From Brettanomyces bruxellensis (taxonomy: Eukaryota > Ascomycota > Pichiomycetes > Pichiales > Pichiaceae), in the NCBI RefSeq assembly GCF_011074885.1, contig NC_054686.1, positions 62,001 through 126,000 on the forward strand: 64,000 bases of DNA, given 5' to 3'. This document shows, piece after piece, positions 29,693 to 40,177 of the stretch; within the stretch, counting starts at the first letter, position 1; every line of letters begins with the position of its first letter. Below the pieces are notes generated by a model, which was not told the DNA's origin, did no database searches, and saw nothing but the letters and a program-made list of their open reading frames with translations. Position numbers and translations under genes: made by a program.

Positions 29693-31993
29693 TCAAAACG
29701 CAAAATCATTTTTGAAAAGTGAATCAATCCAAACGTCTTCAGTAATAATGGAATCGAGAATATTATCGTCCAAATCATGCATCTCGAAGTTCCTAATTAG
29801 ACCATCGTTATAAACGCCAGAAATCATCTCATTCTCCACCTTCTGTTTAGCCCAGAGTATAATTTCTTTTTTGTCGATTTTCTTCAACGGTGTAGTTGCC
29901 TTCCTTGCTTCGATTTCCCTAATAACATATATCCACATCAAGAGAAATTTCAAGCACGCCATCCCGTCTAAACTTTCCCTCATGACTTGACTCTCTTCAG
30001 CGTTCTTGTAGAACAATGATGAAAAACTCATTAATTGAGAAGAGGATAAAAGTTTACACACCAATGAATCCAAGAACTCCCGGCTCTTGTTTGTATATTT
30101 GTAAAATAGAGAATCTTCTAATATTTGTAAATCCACTTCCCCTTGGAAAGCTGACCCATCGCTACTTGATATGTAGTCATTAAGTGGGTTATCACCATCT
30201 ATGTCGGTAATAATATGAGCACTTTTGTTCATTTTTCCAAAGAGGTATGTGAACCAAATGGTAAATGATTGGTTGCAGCTAGCCATGCAGAATCGCCTTA
30301 AGAATAGTGAGTATCTTGGATCAGATGTGGCAAAAACCGTTCTTCCAGAAAAGAAATTCTGAATATGCCATACAACTGCAGCAGAGAGAAATGTTGACTG
30401 CCTAAAAGACGTCTCGCAAATTTTCGACAAGATTTTGGAATCTTCTGTCTTCAGCTCATTTTTTGTGAGGGATTTTTGAAGTTCAGCAGCCCCCATAATT
30501 ATCATCCGATAAAGACTCTCAAGAACGTGCAAAAGAAAGATTTTAAGTTTAAACAGAATGCACAAACCGCTCAAATTGAAATCAGGAACCTGTCCCTCTT
30601 CACACGTAAATATTTTACACGGCAAATCATGGCAAAGCTCCTGAATGTCGCTTATTAATGTGTTCACCATATTCAAGCTTATTGGCTCGATACTGTTCAC
30701 CGTTAAAGATGTTTGTCTAATAAGTTTGAATCCCCGAATAAGCAACCTTTCTAAAGTGTTATCTGTTGTAGTTTGATAGAGTGCACAAAATTTTGAATTT
30801 ATAGAAAGTGGCGTTCCTAGAGCTAGAGAATATATTGCATCTTGCAGTAGCACTAAATTCCATATGTGCTTTTTTTCTGTCGTGTTAATTGAAATAAATA
30901 GATCTGAATTGGCGGAATCAGTGGGCACAATCCTAATAGCTGCGGATGATTCTAAATGTAGTCCCAATTGGTAGCACAGGTTTAGTAAAATATGGAAGAA
31001 TGGATATGAGTCTGCCCATTCATTATCATGCTCAATACTGTCATATTCGAATAGACCACTCTTAATCACAATGAGTGCCAACAATGACATTATATTTCTA
31101 TTTTTATTAAGATCTGAAGCAATTAGTAATTGTATCGATAATTGCCTTAGATCTTTAATGGAAGTAGTCATAATTGGTGGTTGTTCAATGGCAAGAGAAT
31201 ATCGTCGAAAAAGAGTTACAAGATACACGACAGAGAAAATAGCAGCCATTGAACCAAAAAAATATGGTTCTTTGGTATGGTATTTAAAGCTTGCCGAACT
31301 GTTTGAAGAAGGCGGATTTAACAGTGCAGAAAAAGCTTTCTTCAACTTGGATGTTGGTATGGCGTCAAGAAATACCAACTCGTTTAAATTTGTCCCAAAC
31401 CATTCAAGACAATCTTTAAAAGCATAATAATCAGAGCAAATAGCAGCCTCTGCCTTTTGAAGGATCTCATCCTTGTTGGATCCTATGTTCACAATTGAAA
31501 GTCGTGTTTCGTTTGTAAGGTTAGAACTTATAAGCGTTTCCCGTTCCTTATTCAAGCCAATATTCCAACGTGAGAATTGCTCAAGAATATGCTCTGAGAA
31601 AATTGTTGACAAACTTGAGGCAGGACCATAAAATGTAGAATTTGATCGCCCTCTTTCCAATGATATCTTCTTCAGAGTGGGGATCTTCACATCTAAAAGT
31701 GAGTTCGTTGGTCGGGTTGATTTGTGTTCCCGTTTCACATTAACCTCCGGATGTGCTATTTGTCTCTTTAGCAAATTAATTTGCGACTGTAATTCTGCGA
31801 TAAGAGAATTTTGTGCTGTCACGCCATGTGTTTCTATAGAAGTTAATTCTGGCTTTTTGTTTGCTTCAAGATACTCACAATCGGTTCCAAGACGAGCACA
31901 TCTTGAGCATGGATGCCCACGATCACATTTTGACCTTCTTTTCCGACATTGAATACACACGACAAATTTTCTGTTTCTTTTTCTTTTTTGCAT
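29693..31993 (-). CDS. Zn2Cys6 fungal transcription factor
   Basis: 766 residues with an N-terminal zinc cluster of consensus spacing: C13, C16, C23, C29, C32 and C39 (C-x2-C-x6-C-x5-C-x2-C-x6-C). A leucine-rich heptad segment follows at about residues 64-76 (LIAELQSQINLLK), a probable dimer coil. The middle shows the usual helical regulatory region, and the C-terminus (SIITEDVWIDSLFKNDFAF) is an acidic/aromatic activation-type tail. It lies next to two drug transporters, so it is a candidate regulator of the efflux block. The orthologue is not identified. Confidence 0.85.
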   Translation of the reverse strand: MQKRKRNRKFVVCIQCRKRRSKCDRGHPCSRCARLGTDCEYLEANKKPELTSIETHGVTAQNSLIAELQSQINLLKRQIAHPEVNVKREHKSTRPTNSLLDVKIPTLKKISLERGRSNSTFYGPASSLSTIFSEHILEQFSRWNIGLNKERETLISSNLTNETRLSIVNIGSNKDEILQKAEAAICSDYYAFKDCLEWFGTNLNELVFLDAIPTSKLKKAFSALLNPPSSNSSASFKYHTKEPYFFGSMAAIFSVVYLVTLFRRYSLAIEQPPIMTTSIKDLRQLSIQLLIASDLNKNRNIMSLLALIVIKSGLFEYDSIEHDNEWADSYPFFHILLNLCYQLGLHLESSAAIRIVPTDSANSDLFISINTTEKKHIWNLVLLQDAIYSLALGTPLSINSKFCALYQTTTDNTLERLLIRGFKLIRQTSLTVNSIEPISLNMVNTLISDIQELCHDLPCKIFTCEEGQVPDFNLSGLCILFKLKIFLLHVLESLYRMIIMGAAELQKSLTKNELKTEDSKILSKICETSFRQSTFLSAAVVWHIQNFFSGRTVFATSDPRYSLFLRRFCMASCNQSFTIWFTYLFGKMNKSAHIITDIDGDNPLNDYISSSDGSAFQGEVDLQILEDSLFYKYTNKSREFLDSLVCKLLSSSQLMSFSSLFYKNAEESQVMRESLDGMACLKFLLMWIYVIREIEARKATTPLKKIDKKEIILWAKQKVENEMISGVYNDGLIRNFEMHDLDDNILDSIITEDVWIDSLFKNDFAF

Positions 31994-32185
31994 AAGTAAT
32001 GCGTAAATTATGGCGGAGTCTTAGAAGGTAATACGGTTGGGGAGTAGTTTGATAAAAGCTGAAGTAAACATGCCAACCCAAATTAACGTACGGTTTACAG
32101 TATTTGGTGTACGGGTGTGTAATTGTAATTGTATAAATTCACGGTTAGTTTATGTTTATATAGGTATTTAAGTGTATACTACTGC

Positions 32186-33835
32186 TCATCTTTCCCTGTT
32201 CATAGGATATTCCTTGATAAATAAGCAGAAACCCAAAGAAATTATCTCAAGTAGCACTGTAACATAAAAACTTATGTGGAGGACGTTATTATAGATCATC
32301 CTAGCAATTGAAGCAATTTCTAAAGGAAGCTTGTCGATATATTTGACAGATGTGACAATTTTGTGAGCAATCTGCGTTCCATCAGGAAAATTAGACAATG
32401 CTGCAGGAAGTTTCTTCTGTAAGTAGTGAGTGTTGATACTTGCAGTCAACGAAACACCAAAAGTACTACCAAAACTTCTGAACAAATAGCTGACTGATGT
32501 AGCTTTAGCCTGTTGTGATCTCTTGACTGCAGAAATAAGAGCAATCAAGGTAGCGCTTAAAATCAGACCATGACCCAAACCAGCAGGGAAAAGATATGCA
32601 AGATATTGCCATGACTCCGTTTGGGTGCCAAAGCTAGCAATTAAAGAGCAACCTAACAACTCAAACAAGACACCAGAAATTGCAACCCAGTAATACTTCT
32701 GGGTTGCCTGAATGACGAAACCAGCCGTCATCGAACCGGTGCACATACCAATAATATGGGCAATTAATCTGGAACCTGCTTTCTTGGCAGTCTCGCACCT
32801 GACAACTTGCAAAAAGAGGGGAACATTGAAAGTAATGGACATGGCGGCCATGTAACCAAACAAGTTTGTTAGGCCACACATGAGAGGGTTTCTTGAAGTG
32901 ATAACTTCCAAGAGAACAATAGGATTCTCCACGGTAGCTTCTGTACGGAAAAACAACACAAATAAGCCAAAGGATCCAATTAATGGAAGATAAACACGAG
33001 GAGAGCCCCATGCGTATTCGGTTCCTGCCGATTGAAGAACAAGCATCAAAATTGTAACAGCGGCAATCAAAGAAGTGGAGCCAACAAAATCAAGATCAGA
33101 TATATGACCCTTCTTGTGTGGTTTAGGAAGTGAAACCCAAAACATAATCACGAGCATGGAGACAAGAGTAATCGGACACTGGACAAGAAAAGACCATCTC
33201 CATCCAATGGTATCTGCAAAGTAACCACCTAAAGGTGCACCGACGACTTGTCCCACACCATAAACAAGGTTTGCAAAGCCATTATATGTAGATCTTTTGC
33301 TCAACGGAACAAGATCACTGACGACAATGGAGCTGAGTGTTCCAAGTCCCGCACCACCTATTCCGGCCACAATTCTGGAAACGATTAACTGGGAAAATGT
33401 GGAAGAGATGCTGCATCCAAAAGATCCAATTAAGAAGAACGCATTGGCAAAAGTGAGAGCAGTCTTCCGGCCAAATGTATCACTAAGACCACCATACAAC
33501 GGTTGAAGTGCCGTGGATGAAAGTAAGTAGGAGGTTGCGACCCATGAAGCTTGATCCGATGCATTGAACTCGGAACCTATTGTGGCATAAGTTGAGGCAA
33601 TAATGGTCGAGTCTAATGCCGAAAGAAATGCACCACACCATAAGGATGGGATAACTTTCCATACGGATTCATGAAATCCATCATCATTATCTTCATCCGA
33701 ACTTGAACTTGAACTGTTGCTTTGCTCATAACTGACTTCAATCTGGCTTCTTTTTGAACCTTGGGAATGTGTTTCCGTTTCTGCAAGTAACGGTGTCCTT
33801 TCTTGACTTCGATCTGTGCTTTCCGGTGCTCGCAT
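32186..33835 (-). CDS. MFS transporter, VBA-like vacuolar basic amino-acid / drug transporter
   Basis: Starting at the ATG at 33835 gives 549 residues. TM1 (LDSTIIASTYATIGSEF), the SWVATSYLLSSTALQPLYG segment and DTFGRKTALTFAN are typical of the fungal Vba1/Vba2 (fnx1) branch of DHA2 transporters, with about 14 helices. The cytosolic N-terminus holds ERTPLL, an E-x3-L-L acidic dileucine motif often used for vacuolar sorting, and a poly-Ser/acidic stretch. The likely role is moving basic amino acids into the vacuole, though drug export is an alternative. It is divergent from amidohydrolase 1, so it may belong with the peptide/nitrogen block. Confidence 0.75.
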   Translation of the reverse strand: MRAPESTDRSQERTPLLAETETHSQGSKRSQIEVSYEQSNSSSSSSDEDNDDGFHESVWKVIPSLWCGAFLSALDSTIIASTYATIGSEFNASDQASWVATSYLLSSTALQPLYGGLSDTFGRKTALTFANAFFLIGSFGCSISSTFSQLIVSRIVAGIGGAGLGTLSSIVVSDLVPLSKRSTYNGFANLVYGVGQVVGAPLGGYFADTIGWRWSFLVQCPITLVSMLVIMFWVSLPKPHKKGHISDLDFVGSTSLIAAVTILMLVLQSAGTEYAWGSPRVYLPLIGSFGLFVLFFRTEATVENPIVLLEVITSRNPLMCGLTNLFGYMAAMSITFNVPLFLQVVRCETAKKAGSRLIAHIIGMCTGSMTAGFVIQATQKYYWVAISGVLFELLGCSLIASFGTQTESWQYLAYLFPAGLGHGLILSATLIALISAVKRSQQAKATSVSYLFRSFGSTFGVSLTASINTHYLQKKLPAALSNFPDGTQIAHKIVTSVKYIDKLPLEIASIARMIYNNVLHISFYVTVLLEIISLGFCLFIKEYPMNRER

Positions 33836-34571
33836 ACTGCTATTTGACACTCCTGAATAATTATTGTTAACTATGAATATGTAATAACCAAGGCTATTCC
33901 CGCCCTCTTGCAATGAAAGTTGAGTTCAACGCGAGACGAAACGATGTTTAAGTTTCCTTCGAAAGAGCATCCATGTATTGTAATCAATATATAATGGTGA
34001 ACATCGCCTATATATTTGAATATCCAGAATGGATGAGAAATTTTTGGTCCACTATATGAATACTCATCAAATTTATGATCTTATCCCTGTTTGATTGTCT
34101 GGTATGGGAAGTTGTACATTATGGAACAACGAGTCTTCCAATTAAAGAATTGAGGCATTCTAATTCTAGGACAAAAAAGTATCCCAATCAGGTAGTTACT
34201 CAATTCGTACGTCTGACTTAACTAAATGATTGTTTCCGTGATTTCTTTTTTCTTTGTTCAAGTTTTTTTTAATCTTTTTCAAGATCTTTATTATCTTAAA
34301 GCTGTACGATAGTTTTCCCTGTTTTACTCTGCTTCTGGCTATTTCCCTTATGTATTTCCCATAACCCACTATTGTTTAATCATTCACAGTACCAATTGGG
34401 AATATTGGAGAAATGTATGGTGGGTAGTCTGAAATGGTCACCAATGTGACCTTAGACACTTTCTTTTAAATAGAGTGTTTCTTGAAAAAGACATATCGGA
34501 AGTACATATCGGTAAAACCAGCTTATTGAGTTCACAACAGAGATCACATCATTTGCAAATCAACAGCAGCA
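33836..34571. promoter_or_regulatory. divergent promoter, VBA-like / amidohydrolase 1
   Basis: 736 bp without a credible ORF. A GATAAG core (CTTATC at 34080-34085) is compatible with GATA-factor nitrogen control, but such a hexamer is expected about once per kilobase or two by chance. Confidence 0.35.
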
Positions 34572-37232
34572 ATGACACTCTTTTCTCATGGTAGTATAGC
34601 TCTCCCTGTCACAGAGGGTAAAAGAATCAATCCTGCTTGGTTTTTTGTTGCTTTTGCAATCATACTTCTTTTCACTACATTCAGGCAGTTCGTTCACAGA
34701 CCTGAGCCAACACCAGGAATCTGTCAATACAACAATATAAGGCCACATTACTATCCAAATGAGCATAGAATAAACGGCAGATATAAGTTATTTAATCCGG
34801 ATGACATCTTGCTTGAAAATGCTACTATAATAGATGGTGACGGTACTGTTTTGCACAGTATGGATTTATATCTATCGAAGGGTACAATTATCGATATTGG
34901 TCATGGACTCGGCAGAATTTATTCAAAAAATGTTACCTCAGTTTCCTTAGATGGAAGATTCGTTACGCCAGGTTTGGTTGATATGCATTCTCATTTTGGA
35001 ACCAGACCTCAACCACAATTATATTCGACTGAAGATACAAACGAGTTCACCAATCCTGTTACTCCATATGTTCGTGCAATTGATGGCATAGATCCCCAGG
35101 ATCCTGACATGGATTCACTATTGGCTAGCGGTGTTACCACCCATTTAGTTCTTACCGGAAGTAGAAATCTAATCAGTGGTGAGTCTTATGCTATAAAAAT
35201 GCATCATTCGCCTCATAACCAGGTTCAAGAATTATTGGTTCAGTATGACTTACCCGAAAAAATGGCCAGGAACAAACCGGTCAGGTGGATGAAGATGGCA
35301 TATGGTGAGAATGAGAAAAACTGGAAGCTTCAACGTGGAGATGGTTATCCTGTCAGTAGAATGGGAGAGAATGCCGTGGTTAGAGGGGCCTTTGATGAGG
35401 CAAAGGAGCTTAAGGAAAAGCAGGATAAGTGGTGTGTTGATCCTGAATATCGAAAATTGAATAAGGAATACCCAAGCAATTTTAAGCTGAATAGTTTGGT
35501 GGATGTTCTTCGTGGTGACATTAATCTTAACATCCACGTCTATGAAACATACGATATGGAGGCATTACTACGTACTGCTGATGAATATCATTTCCAAATC
35601 AATGCATTTCACCATGCTCTTTCTTCTTGGGAGATTCCAGAACTTTTAAAGAGTCATAATACAACCATTGCCTTGTTTGCAGATAGTTGGGGCGAGAAAA
35701 AAGAGCAATATCAAGGTACTGTTTATCAGGCAAAATTATTGTCAGACGCAGGTATTGATGTTGCTATTAAGACCGATCATCCAGCATATCCTGGACAGGA
35801 GTTGTTGTATTATGCTCAAGTAGCACATAACTATGGTCTTTCGGCCGAAAAGACTATTGCCTCTGTTACTTCCATTCCTGCCAGATCTATTGGTTTGGGT
35901 CACAGAATTGGATACTTGAGGAAAGGCTATGATGCAGATATTGCTATTTGGAAAAACCACCCACTTACTCTTGGAACTCATCCAGTGGAAATGATTATTG
36001 ATGGTGAGGTGAAGTTTAATTTCTCCAAAATAGACATGTATCCTCCAGAGACAAAACTGGATGTCAAGCAGAGAGAAAAGGTGTCCTCACCTGAAACATG
36101 CAAGGTTGGTTTGCGTGACTTTTTGGTTACTGGGGTGACACATTCACTTATTCCGGGCTTCGAAGAAGTTAACCACGAAAATCTTACTATCGCATTTGTG
36201 AATGGTGAAGCAAATGTCATTAATGACACTGCATCCATTTCTAGGTTACTTGAAAACGGTCTTCCTGTCTTCAGTCTGAAAGATGGTTATGTTGTTCCTG
36301 GTGCAATATCTGTTTCACCAAGTCTAGGACTCACAGAGATGGTTTTAGAGGAGGATACATCGGATGGAAGTGTTTCTGGTACCGAAATTATTGAAGCAGC
36401 GGATGGAATCCATATGGATGGATTGATGATTGAAAGGCTCAGAAGAGTTGGTGTTAGTAAAGCTGTGACGGCGCCTATCGGAAATTCCTTCCTAAAGGGA
36501 GTCAGTACCTACATCGATATGTCCAATCATGGAAGTTTGGATGACACGATTTTAAAGAGGGATGTTGCAATTCATTTTAACATCGGAAGAACTGCCAAAA
36601 AGGGATCAGACTCTTCTATTTCTTCCCAGTTCAAGCACTTAAGAGACTTTTTGATTAACAAGCCATTGAAATACAAAGATCTACCAATAGCGGTTCATAC
36701 TCATAATGCTGAAATAATGAAGCACATTATCAGTATGAAAAGAAATGAGTTCCCAGAGGAGAAATTTGTTGTGGTGGGTGGTCAGGAGGCTTATCTAATT
36801 GCTGATGAATTGGCAGAAGTGCATATTCCAGTAATAGTAGCACCTTGGAGATGCACGGCCAAGTTTTGGGATAATAGGATGTGTTCTCCAAATGAGCCTT
36901 TGGAATCGAAGTCATCTTTACAAATTCTCCAAGATGCGGGTGTTAAATTTGCTTTGGGCCAAGAAGCAGACCCTATTGCAAGAAGAACTTACTGGGATGC
37001 CGGCTGGGCTGCAAGAACGATCAGAGGTTATGGTTTGAAAGAGGCTTCTGGTCTAATTTCGGCAAACATTGAGGAGATTTTCAACTTACCAAAAAATAAT
37101 GATATCACTATATTTGAGCACGATCCATTTGACTATGGTTCATTCCTGGCCATTTCACTCGAACATGGAGAGGTGAGGCAATGTTTCCCTGAAGTAGAGG
37201 AGCCGAAAATTGGAGATGAATTGTTTCATTAA
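34572..37232 (+). CDS. membrane-anchored two-domain amidohydrolase (CE9-like), paralogue 1
   Basis: 886 residues. A short cytosolic N-terminus and one membrane helix (about 21-38) suggest a type II membrane protein. The N-terminal half is a metal-dependent amidohydrolase: H139-x-H141 (VDMHSHFG), H322 (NIHVYE), H347/H348 (NAFHHALSS) and D402 (KTDHPA), followed by the usual closing segment (YLRKGYDADIAIW). The C-terminal half (about 500-886) looks like a second amidohydrolase-type fold. Where an HxH motif should follow VVPG it reads AISVSPS, so its metal site is probably lost. Fungal relatives are often annotated as carbohydrate esterase family 9, but I know of no proven substrate. A close paralogue lies at 40178 with CPS1 between them. 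Confidence 0.75.
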   Translation: MTLFSHGSIALPVTEGKRINPAWFFVAFAIILLFTTFRQFVHRPEPTPGICQYNNIRPHYYPNEHRINGRYKLFNPDDILLENATIIDGDGTVLHSMDLYLSKGTIIDIGHGLGRIYSKNVTSVSLDGRFVTPGLVDMHSHFGTRPQPQLYSTEDTNEFTNPVTPYVRAIDGIDPQDPDMDSLLASGVTTHLVLTGSRNLISGESYAIKMHHSPHNQVQELLVQYDLPEKMARNKPVRWMKMAYGENEKNWKLQRGDGYPVSRMGENAVVRGAFDEAKELKEKQDKWCVDPEYRKLNKEYPSNFKLNSLVDVLRGDINLNIHVYETYDMEALLRTADEYHFQINAFHHALSSWEIPELLKSHNTTIALFADSWGEKKEQYQGTVYQAKLLSDAGIDVAIKTDHPAYPGQELLYYAQVAHNYGLSAEKTIASVTSIPARSIGLGHRIGYLRKGYDADIAIWKNHPLTLGTHPVEMIIDGEVKFNFSKIDMYPPETKLDVKQREKVSSPETCKVGLRDFLVTGVTHSLIPGFEEVNHENLTIAFVNGEANVINDTASISRLLENGLPVFSLKDGYVVPGAISVSPSLGLTEMVLEEDTSDGSVSGTEIIEAADGIHMDGLMIERLRRVGVSKAVTAPIGNSFLKGVSTYIDMSNHGSLDDTILKRDVAIHFNIGRTAKKGSDSSISSQFKHLRDFLINKPLKYKDLPIAVHTHNAEIMKHIISMKRNEFPEEKFVVVGGQEAYLIADELAEVHIPVIVAPWRCTAKFWDNRMCSPNEPLESKSSLQILQDAGVKFALGQEADPIARRTYWDAGWAARTIRGYGLKEASGLISANIEEIFNLPKNNDITIFEHDPFDYGSFLAISLEHGEVRQCFPEVEEPKIGDELFH

Positions 37233-37594
37233 AGTATAATTTAGCGTTATTATTATTCTGTTCTATTTTTATTTTTATTTTACATATAAAACCTTTCTGT
37301 TGGTGGGTTATAAATATGACGCCAGTTCTTTTGAAATAAATTGTATGCGCCGGTTGGGTGCTTCCAAGATCCATGTAATGTATTGACAAAACGTATAAAG
37401 AGCTTAAGAGAAAAGGAAGTTACAAACAACTTGCATTTTCCTCAAAGACAAAGCGATGTCTAGTATCGTGTACAAGGGCATTGTATTACATTCGAACTAT
37501 AAGTATAACCTTTCCTATTTACCGTAATTGTTAGTTATACATCTTAGCTAAACAAATTTCTTGAACAAAAAAAATTCAAAGATTACAGATGCCT
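37233..37594. other. intergenic between amidohydrolase 1 and CPS1
   Basis: 362 bp between convergent stops. I see nothing beyond AT-rich 3' flanking sequence. Confidence 0.6.
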
Positions 37595-39403
37595 TTAATT
37601 TTGTCTGTCGTTCTCGTCAACATTCCTTAGAAGGTCATAGTAAAATGCAACACTATCGATATGTGCATTAAGTTCAACACGTTCGTCTATTGCATGAGCA
37701 TTGAATCTGGCATTCTGTCTAATTGGCGTAAATCTGTAAAGATTTTTTGTTAAGGCCCAATAATGTTTGGTATCAGTATTTCCAGTCATAACACTTGGAG
37801 AAACGGTGACATCGGATGGAACTGCAGGATCTGCATCTGGATAAGAAACGAAATCTTCGAAAACATGTCTTATTGTTCCAGAAAGTATATTCCAGCTCTT
37901 ATTATTAAGAGTCTTTGTAATTGGTGCAGGACCAAGTTCCTGCTCACTGTGAAGTTCAAAATATCCTGAAGGCAAAATTTCGGAAATCTTAGAATGTCTA
38001 AAGCCGGAAATTTCCTTGCCAGCAAAGTCCCTAACCGCCAATTTGTATTTCTCCGCAATGGCTGAAACCTTTGAAAGTATCTTGGCCTTAACCTCATCAG
38101 TCGATGAATCATAAGCAACACGGTGGTTGATCTTAACCGTAACATTTTCAGGTAAGGCATTAATTTTAAGTCCGCCATCTATAATATCCACAGCCTGGGA
38201 CGTTGAAGCTAAATATCTGACATTAATGTCGTCATCCAACGTTTCGAGAACCCTGGTCTTTGCAGAACAGCTGCTGTCCAAGTGTGCAATACTATCTCTT
38301 AAAAGTGGATCCATTGTCCTACCGGACTTGGCTTCACATTTCAATTGAAAGTAAAAAGGATTATTCTCTGAAATCCTCAATGGGTATCTCTTTGTTTCTA
38401 TCGTTTGAATAAGATCCGAAATGATACCAATCGAAGTGTGATCTGGAGGGACAGACGAATGACCCCCATTGGTAACCAAGCTGATAACTATGTCGACATA
38501 TCCCTTTTCACCAGTTGCCGGTAAAGAAAATCTTGAACCATAAAGATCCTGAATTCCAAGACCCCCTTCGTCAATCAAAAATTCGATGCTATCCTCACCA
38601 AATCTCTTTAGAAGATATTCATTAATATGAGCAGCACCCTGTTCACCACTGCATTCTTCATCAAACCCGAAACCAATGATCAATGATCTCTCTGGTTTGA
38701 AGCCTTCTGATAGGAGTGCTTCAGCAGCTTCCATGATACCTATGAGGTTGTTACGACAATCACTTGATCCTCTTCCCCAAAGAAACTTGCCATCAAAATA
38801 TCCTCCAAATGGACTGTGCTTCCAACGAGGAACCGTATCGTCCGGAACTGGAACGACATCCTGATGAGCTGTAAGCATCATAGGCTTTAGTGTTTCGTTT
38901 TTACCATGAAGAATAAAAACCAAGCCATGTGTGTTAACATGGACAAGTTCCGACTTCTTGGCCATAAGTGGAAAGGTTTTCATAAGATAGTCCTCGAACT
39001 TGAAAAAGACATCCCATCTTGAATCTTCCCCAACAGGTCCTAAATCGTCAAAACTTGGTGTGTAAAGTCTCACTGCATCCCTCCACACGCTCAATGAATG
39101 ATTTTTGTACTCCGGCGTTCCAAATTGAGTAATTCCTGCGAATTGGGTGCTCTCCTCCGGAATAAGCTTTTCTGCTGTTGGGCATAAATCTTCTAATATC
39201 ATCTGCGTATCAATTTCCTGGTTCGAGCTTGGCTTGCATCCACTGAAGACAGCGGTCGGCAAAAATTTGGCACCCAGTAAAGCCAAAGTAATGGCCCCTA
39301 GTACGACTGTCGATAATATCTTTCTTGATGTAGATGTTTTCTTGCTCGAGAGATCTAATTCCCCATCTTTCTTTAAGTCTCTATCTTCAATATCCTGAAT
39401 CAT
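37595..39403 (-). CDS. CPS1: vacuolar carboxypeptidase S / Gly-X carboxypeptidase (M20)
   Basis: 602 residues. A cytosolic tail is followed by a single membrane anchor (about 29-48), as in yeast Cps1, which is delivered to the vacuole lumen. The M20 zinc-peptidase residues are visible: H180-x-D182 (LTAHQDVVPV), bridging D215 (WGRGSSD), catalytic E249 and metal E250 (FDEECSGEQG), D278, and the late histidine in NTDTKHYWAL. It removes C-terminal residues from peptides with glycine or a hydrophobic residue next to the end. The family also includes N-acyl-amino-acid hydrolases (PM20D1). It is sandwiched between two amidohydrolase paralogues and divergent from the second, which suggests a shared nitrogen-scavenging role. 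Confidence 0.9.
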   Translation of the reverse strand: MIQDIEDRDLKKDGELDLSSKKTSTSRKILSTVVLGAITLALLGAKFLPTAVFSGCKPSSNQEIDTQMILEDLCPTAEKLIPEESTQFAGITQFGTPEYKNHSLSVWRDAVRLYTPSFDDLGPVGEDSRWDVFFKFEDYLMKTFPLMAKKSELVHVNTHGLVFILHGKNETLKPMMLTAHQDVVPVPDDTVPRWKHSPFGGYFDGKFLWGRGSSDCRNNLIGIMEAAEALLSEGFKPERSLIIGFGFDEECSGEQGAAHINEYLLKRFGEDSIEFLIDEGGLGIQDLYGSRFSLPATGEKGYVDIVISLVTNGGHSSVPPDHTSIGIISDLIQTIETKRYPLRISENNPFYFQLKCEAKSGRTMDPLLRDSIAHLDSSCSAKTRVLETLDDDINVRYLASTSQAVDIIDGGLKINALPENVTVKINHRVAYDSSTDEVKAKILSKVSAIAEKYKLAVRDFAGKEISGFRHSKISEILPSGYFELHSEQELGPAPITKTLNNKSWNILSGTIRHVFEDFVSYPDADPAVPSDVTVSPSVMTGNTDTKHYWALTKNLYRFTPIRQNARFNAHAIDERVELNAHIDSVAFYYDLLRNVDENDRQN

Positions 39404-40177
39404 GTTTGCGAATTAATAACAGCTGTTTCGGCGTTCTGCTATCAGTGTTTGTGTTCTTAACCTTGATGAAATAAGTAGGGCAATTTGTGTTGATTTATAT
39501 GCCTAAAGTTGAGTAAGCTAGGGTGCCAGTACTAGTAGAAAATGTATATGCTTTTTTACTAGTAGGAATGAATTTGGTCATCACCTACATGGAGACGAAA
39601 CTCAGAAAGGAAAAGTACGGGCATTTGAAAATGGTACTGGTTACTAACTGTAAAACTGAGCATTTGAGCAAAGTGGCCTCTTACTTTGGTGACGAAAGGG
39701 AAAAAAAAAATCTCAGACAATGTCTCGACAAGATTTTTGACAAGGCGGGATAACGAATAGAATTTCCGGTGGAATTGTTAACAGCTAGAGTTACTGTTTT
39801 TGGTAATTGCCATTTAAGGCAAGGCGGAATTCAACTTGACTATCGCCAAACATCGTACGGCTTTATCAGAACATTATTGTTCATTGTGTCTTTCTCAATG
39901 TTTATGAAGCAATGGAAAGTTACTCTCGTGTGTTGTGGTCACACATTGAAAAGAGTATGATCACATATTTTCTCTTTTTTCAATTTCCTCTTTCTATCAC
40001 TAATCTTTAATTCTCAATTTCTTGAGTTTCCAATGGATAATCTCCAATTCACTCAGATGATTATTAACTTACATACGCACCCTTCATATTCCTACCTTGC
40101 CATTTCTTAGACTTTACTCGAGAGGGTCATCATTTTAAATGTAACTTAATTTTGTATAGTTAGCCTCAAATAAAAGA
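39404..40177. promoter_or_regulatory. divergent promoter, CPS1 / amidohydrolase 2
   Basis: 774 bp. Two short frames here (39523-39753 and 39769-39960) lack support. A palindrome TTGCC-N6-GGCAA sits at 39807-39822, and its core TGCC-N6-GGCA recurs upstream of the DAL5-like gene. GATAA cores are also present. Confidence 0.45.
39807..39822. promoter_or_regulatory. palindrome TTGCC-N6-GGCAA, candidate operator
   Basis: Perfect 5-bp arms around ATTTAA. The central 14 bp match 12 of 14 positions of the palindrome at 47774-47787. Confidence 0.4.

Noticed and set aside
39523..39960. Two consecutive short frames between CPS1 and amidohydrolase 2
   Set aside because: The first lacks an ATG start, neither resembles a known family, and the region is a divergent promoter.
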